Assembly (NCBI GenBank): GCA_937877075.1
Contig: CALEGD010000100.1
Location: forward strand, 1-8,491
Direction: 5' to 3'
DNA from: an uncultured Acholeplasmatales bacterium
GTDB taxonomy: Bacteria > Bacillota_I > Bacilli_A > ML615J-28 > CAG-698
DNA: 8,491 nt
Positions 7,223-8,491 of this stretch are shown one piece after another; the stretch's first letter is position 1, and the number at the start of each line of letters is the position of its first letter. Position numbers and translations under genes: made by a program. A model generated the notes under the pieces. That model saw nothing but the letters and a program-made list of their open reading frames with translations. It ran no database searches and was not told where the DNA came from.

Positions 7223-8182
7223 ATGATAAAATCAATTGCAGTTTTAACATCCGGAGGCGATGCTCCGGGAATGAATGCTGCCATTCGTGCGGTGACACGG
7301 ACGGCGCTTAGTAAAGGGTTAAAAGTTTATGGAGTTCATGACGGATATCTTGGCTTATTCAAAGGTCAGATTGAAGAATTGAACCGGAGATCTGTTTCTG
7401 AAAAATTGGGTTCGGGTGGGACTTTTCTTGGTACCGCTCGGCTAACGGAGTTTACCGATATAGAAATTAGAAAAGTCGCTCTAAGAAATTTGCGTATCTA
7501 TGGAATTGATGCCCTAGTGGCCATCGGCGGTGACGGAACTTATCGCGGTGCTCTAGCTTTAAGTCAAATGGGTTTGCCGGTTGTCACAATTCCCGTGACT
7601 ATCGATAATGATATTGCCGGAACGGAATTCACCATTGGTTTTGACACCGCTTTAAATACGATTGTTGAGGCGGCCGATAAACTGAGAGATACCTCTAGTA
7701 GTCATCGTCGCTGCAGTTTAATCGAAGTAATGGGTCGCAATTGCGGCGATATCGCTGTCGCAACTTCGATAGCTTGCGGAGCGGAAGTCTGTATTGCCAA
7801 GGAAACCGGTTATGATTTAGAGGCAATACTTGACAATATCCGTGAAGCTGCGCAACATAAAAGGCATGCAATTATCATTGTTGCCGAGAATATCGTTGAT
7901 ATTGAAGAATTAGCGAAGACAATTACTAAAAAAACTCCTTTTGAAGCCCGGGCAACCGTTTTGGGTCATGTCCAAAGGGGGGGAAAGCCAACCGTTCGTG
8001 ACCGGGTTTTGGCTTCAAAAATGGGAGTAAAAGCTATTGAAGCGCTGCTTGCCGGTGATAATCATCACTGTATGGCTTCAAAAGCAAATGATATTATCTC
8101 AATGCCGATTGAAGAAGCTCTAAATGGTGATGATACCGCTGTGACTCTAAAAGAATATGAAGTTTTCAAGGTTTTATGGTAG
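7223..8182 (+). CDS. pfkA: 6-phosphofructokinase, probably ATP-dependent
   Basis: A cytoplasmic glycolytic enzyme converting fructose 6-phosphate to fructose 1,6-bisphosphate. At 319 residues it has exactly the usual length of the bacterial PfkA tetramer subunit. Visible motifs: nucleotide-binding GGDAPGMNA (11-19), GGTFLGTAR with Arg73 (65-73), GGDGTYRGA (102-110), catalytic TIDND (126-130, base Asp128), GFDTALNT (139-146), Arg163, MGR (170-172), Glu222 in IIIVAEN, and LGHVQRGG (247-254, with His249 and Arg252). Gly105 corresponds to Gly104 of the B. stearothermophilus enzyme, which marks ATP rather than pyrophosphate use. Arg22, Arg26 and Arg155 match effector-site arginines, so allosteric control by ADP or phosphoenolpyruvate is plausible. 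One oddity is Val125 where ATP-dependent enzymes normally have Gly124 (PVTIDND instead of PGTIDND). It ends in TAG. Unlike many Bacillota clusters, no pyruvate kinase gene follows; metG does. Confidence 0.96.
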   Translation: MIKSIAVLTSGGDAPGMNAAIRAVTRTALSKGLKVYGVHDGYLGLFKGQIEELNRRSVSEKLGSGGTFLGTARLTEFTDIEIRKVALRNLRIYGIDALVAIGGDGTYRGALALSQMGLPVVTIPVTIDNDIAGTEFTIGFDTALNTIVEAADKLRDTSSSHRRCSLIEVMGRNCGDIAVATSIACGAEVCIAKETGYDLEAILDNIREAAQHKRHAIIIVAENIVDIEELAKTITKKTPFEARATVLGHVQRGGKPTVRDRVLASKMGVKAIEALLAGDNHHCMASKANDIISMPIEEALNGDDTAVTLKEYEVFKVLW

Positions 8183-8224
8183 ATGATTTTTAAAATATTG
8201 GAATAATAATAAAAAACCGGAAAT

Positions 8225-8229
8225 GAGGA
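8225..8229 (+). promoter_or_regulatory. Ribosome binding site of metG
   Basis: GAGGA ends 6 bases before the ATG at 8236 and supports that start. The 53-base gap after pfkA holds no hairpin with a T-run and no convincing promoter, so readthrough from pfkA is likely. Confidence 0.65.
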
Positions 8230-8235
8230 AATTAG

Positions 8236-8491
8236 ATGAAAGAGAAAAAAACTTGTTTCGTAACAACGCCAATTTATTATGCCAGTGGCAATGTCCACAT
8301 CGGCAATTCTTATACAACTATTGCTTGTGATGCCTTCGCAAGATTTAATCGTCTTCTTGGACGCGATACATATTATCTGACCGGTATGGATGAGCACGGT
8401 CAAAAGATTGAAGCGGCTGCTTTGAAAGCCGGTCGCAGTCCCCAAGACCATGTCAATCATATTGCCGAGGAAACAAAAGCTTTATGGCGGG
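8236..8491 (+). CDS. metG: Methionyl-tRNA synthetase, N-terminal part, cut by window edge
   Basis: A class I aminoacyl-tRNA synthetase that charges tRNA-Met in the cytoplasm. Only the first 85 codons plus one base are present; the frame is open at the right edge. The N-terminus reads FVTTPIYYASGNVHIGNSYT, the Rossmann-fold start with the ATP-binding signature as HIGN instead of HIGH. It is followed by the TGMDEHGQKIE block, where most homologues have TGTDEHG. Overall similarity is to the Bacillus MetS/MetG type, in which TTPIYY, HIGH and DEHGQKI occur in the same order. The start is fixed by the GAGGA site and by the usual distance to TTPIYY. The KMSKS loop, anticodon-binding domain and any tRNA-binding C-terminal domain lie outside the window. 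Confidence 0.95.
   Translation, partial: MKEKKTCFVTTPIYYASGNVHIGNSYTTIACDAFARFNRLLGRDTYYLTGMDEHGQKIEAAALKAGRSPQDHVNHIAEETKALWR

Noticed and set aside
8065..8460. Minus-strand open frame of 131 codons across the pfkA end and metG start
   Set aside because: It is antisense to two conserved genes on the plus strand, and its product shows no family signature.
1..8491. Mycoplasma-type code in which TGA is Trp
   Set aside because: Trp at all seven checked positions is encoded by TGG, and the conserved genes have full length under the standard code.

Overview
The window carries five co-oriented plus-strand genes from an AT-rich bacterium. The best fit is a low-GC Bacillota/Mollicutes-type organism (Acholeplasma, Izemoplasma or RF39-like). 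This rests on base composition, strong AGGAGG-type ribosome binding sites, a dnaE-pfkA pair of the kind seen in Mollicutes and other low-GC Gram-positives, and a DnaE with a degenerate PHP domain. All seven Trp codons I checked across the five genes are TGG, and no gene needs TGA read as Trp, so the standard code is used rather than the Mycoplasma/Spiroplasma code. Genus-level placement is inference.

Left half (1-4027): two large, unrecognised surface proteins encoded in tandem with an 8-base overlap. The first runs in from the left edge without its start; the second is complete. Both have propeller-like repeats, then a short Ig-like module with a recognisable 'F-x-G-x-x-LNG-x-I' signature, then a C-terminal transmembrane helix with a GxxxGxxxG glycine pattern and a Lys/Arg-rich cytoplasmic tail. 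They look like a co-translated pair of membrane-anchored ectodomain proteins and are the least explained part of the window.

Boundary (4028-4165): a clear intrinsic terminator followed by a probable extended -10 promoter, separating the surface-protein unit from the housekeeping unit.

Right half (4166-8491): dnaE (replicative DNA polymerase III alpha subunit, DnaE type), pfkA (6-phosphofructokinase) only 12 bases later, and the start of metG (methionyl-tRNA synthetase) cut by the right edge. No terminator is visible between these three, so they may be read as one transcript. Two details deserve attention: the DnaE PHP domain has lost its metal-ligand histidines, and PfkA has Val where ATP-dependent enzymes normally have Gly just before the catalytic TIDND motif.

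I saw no tRNA, rRNA, CRISPR array, insertion sequence or attachment site.
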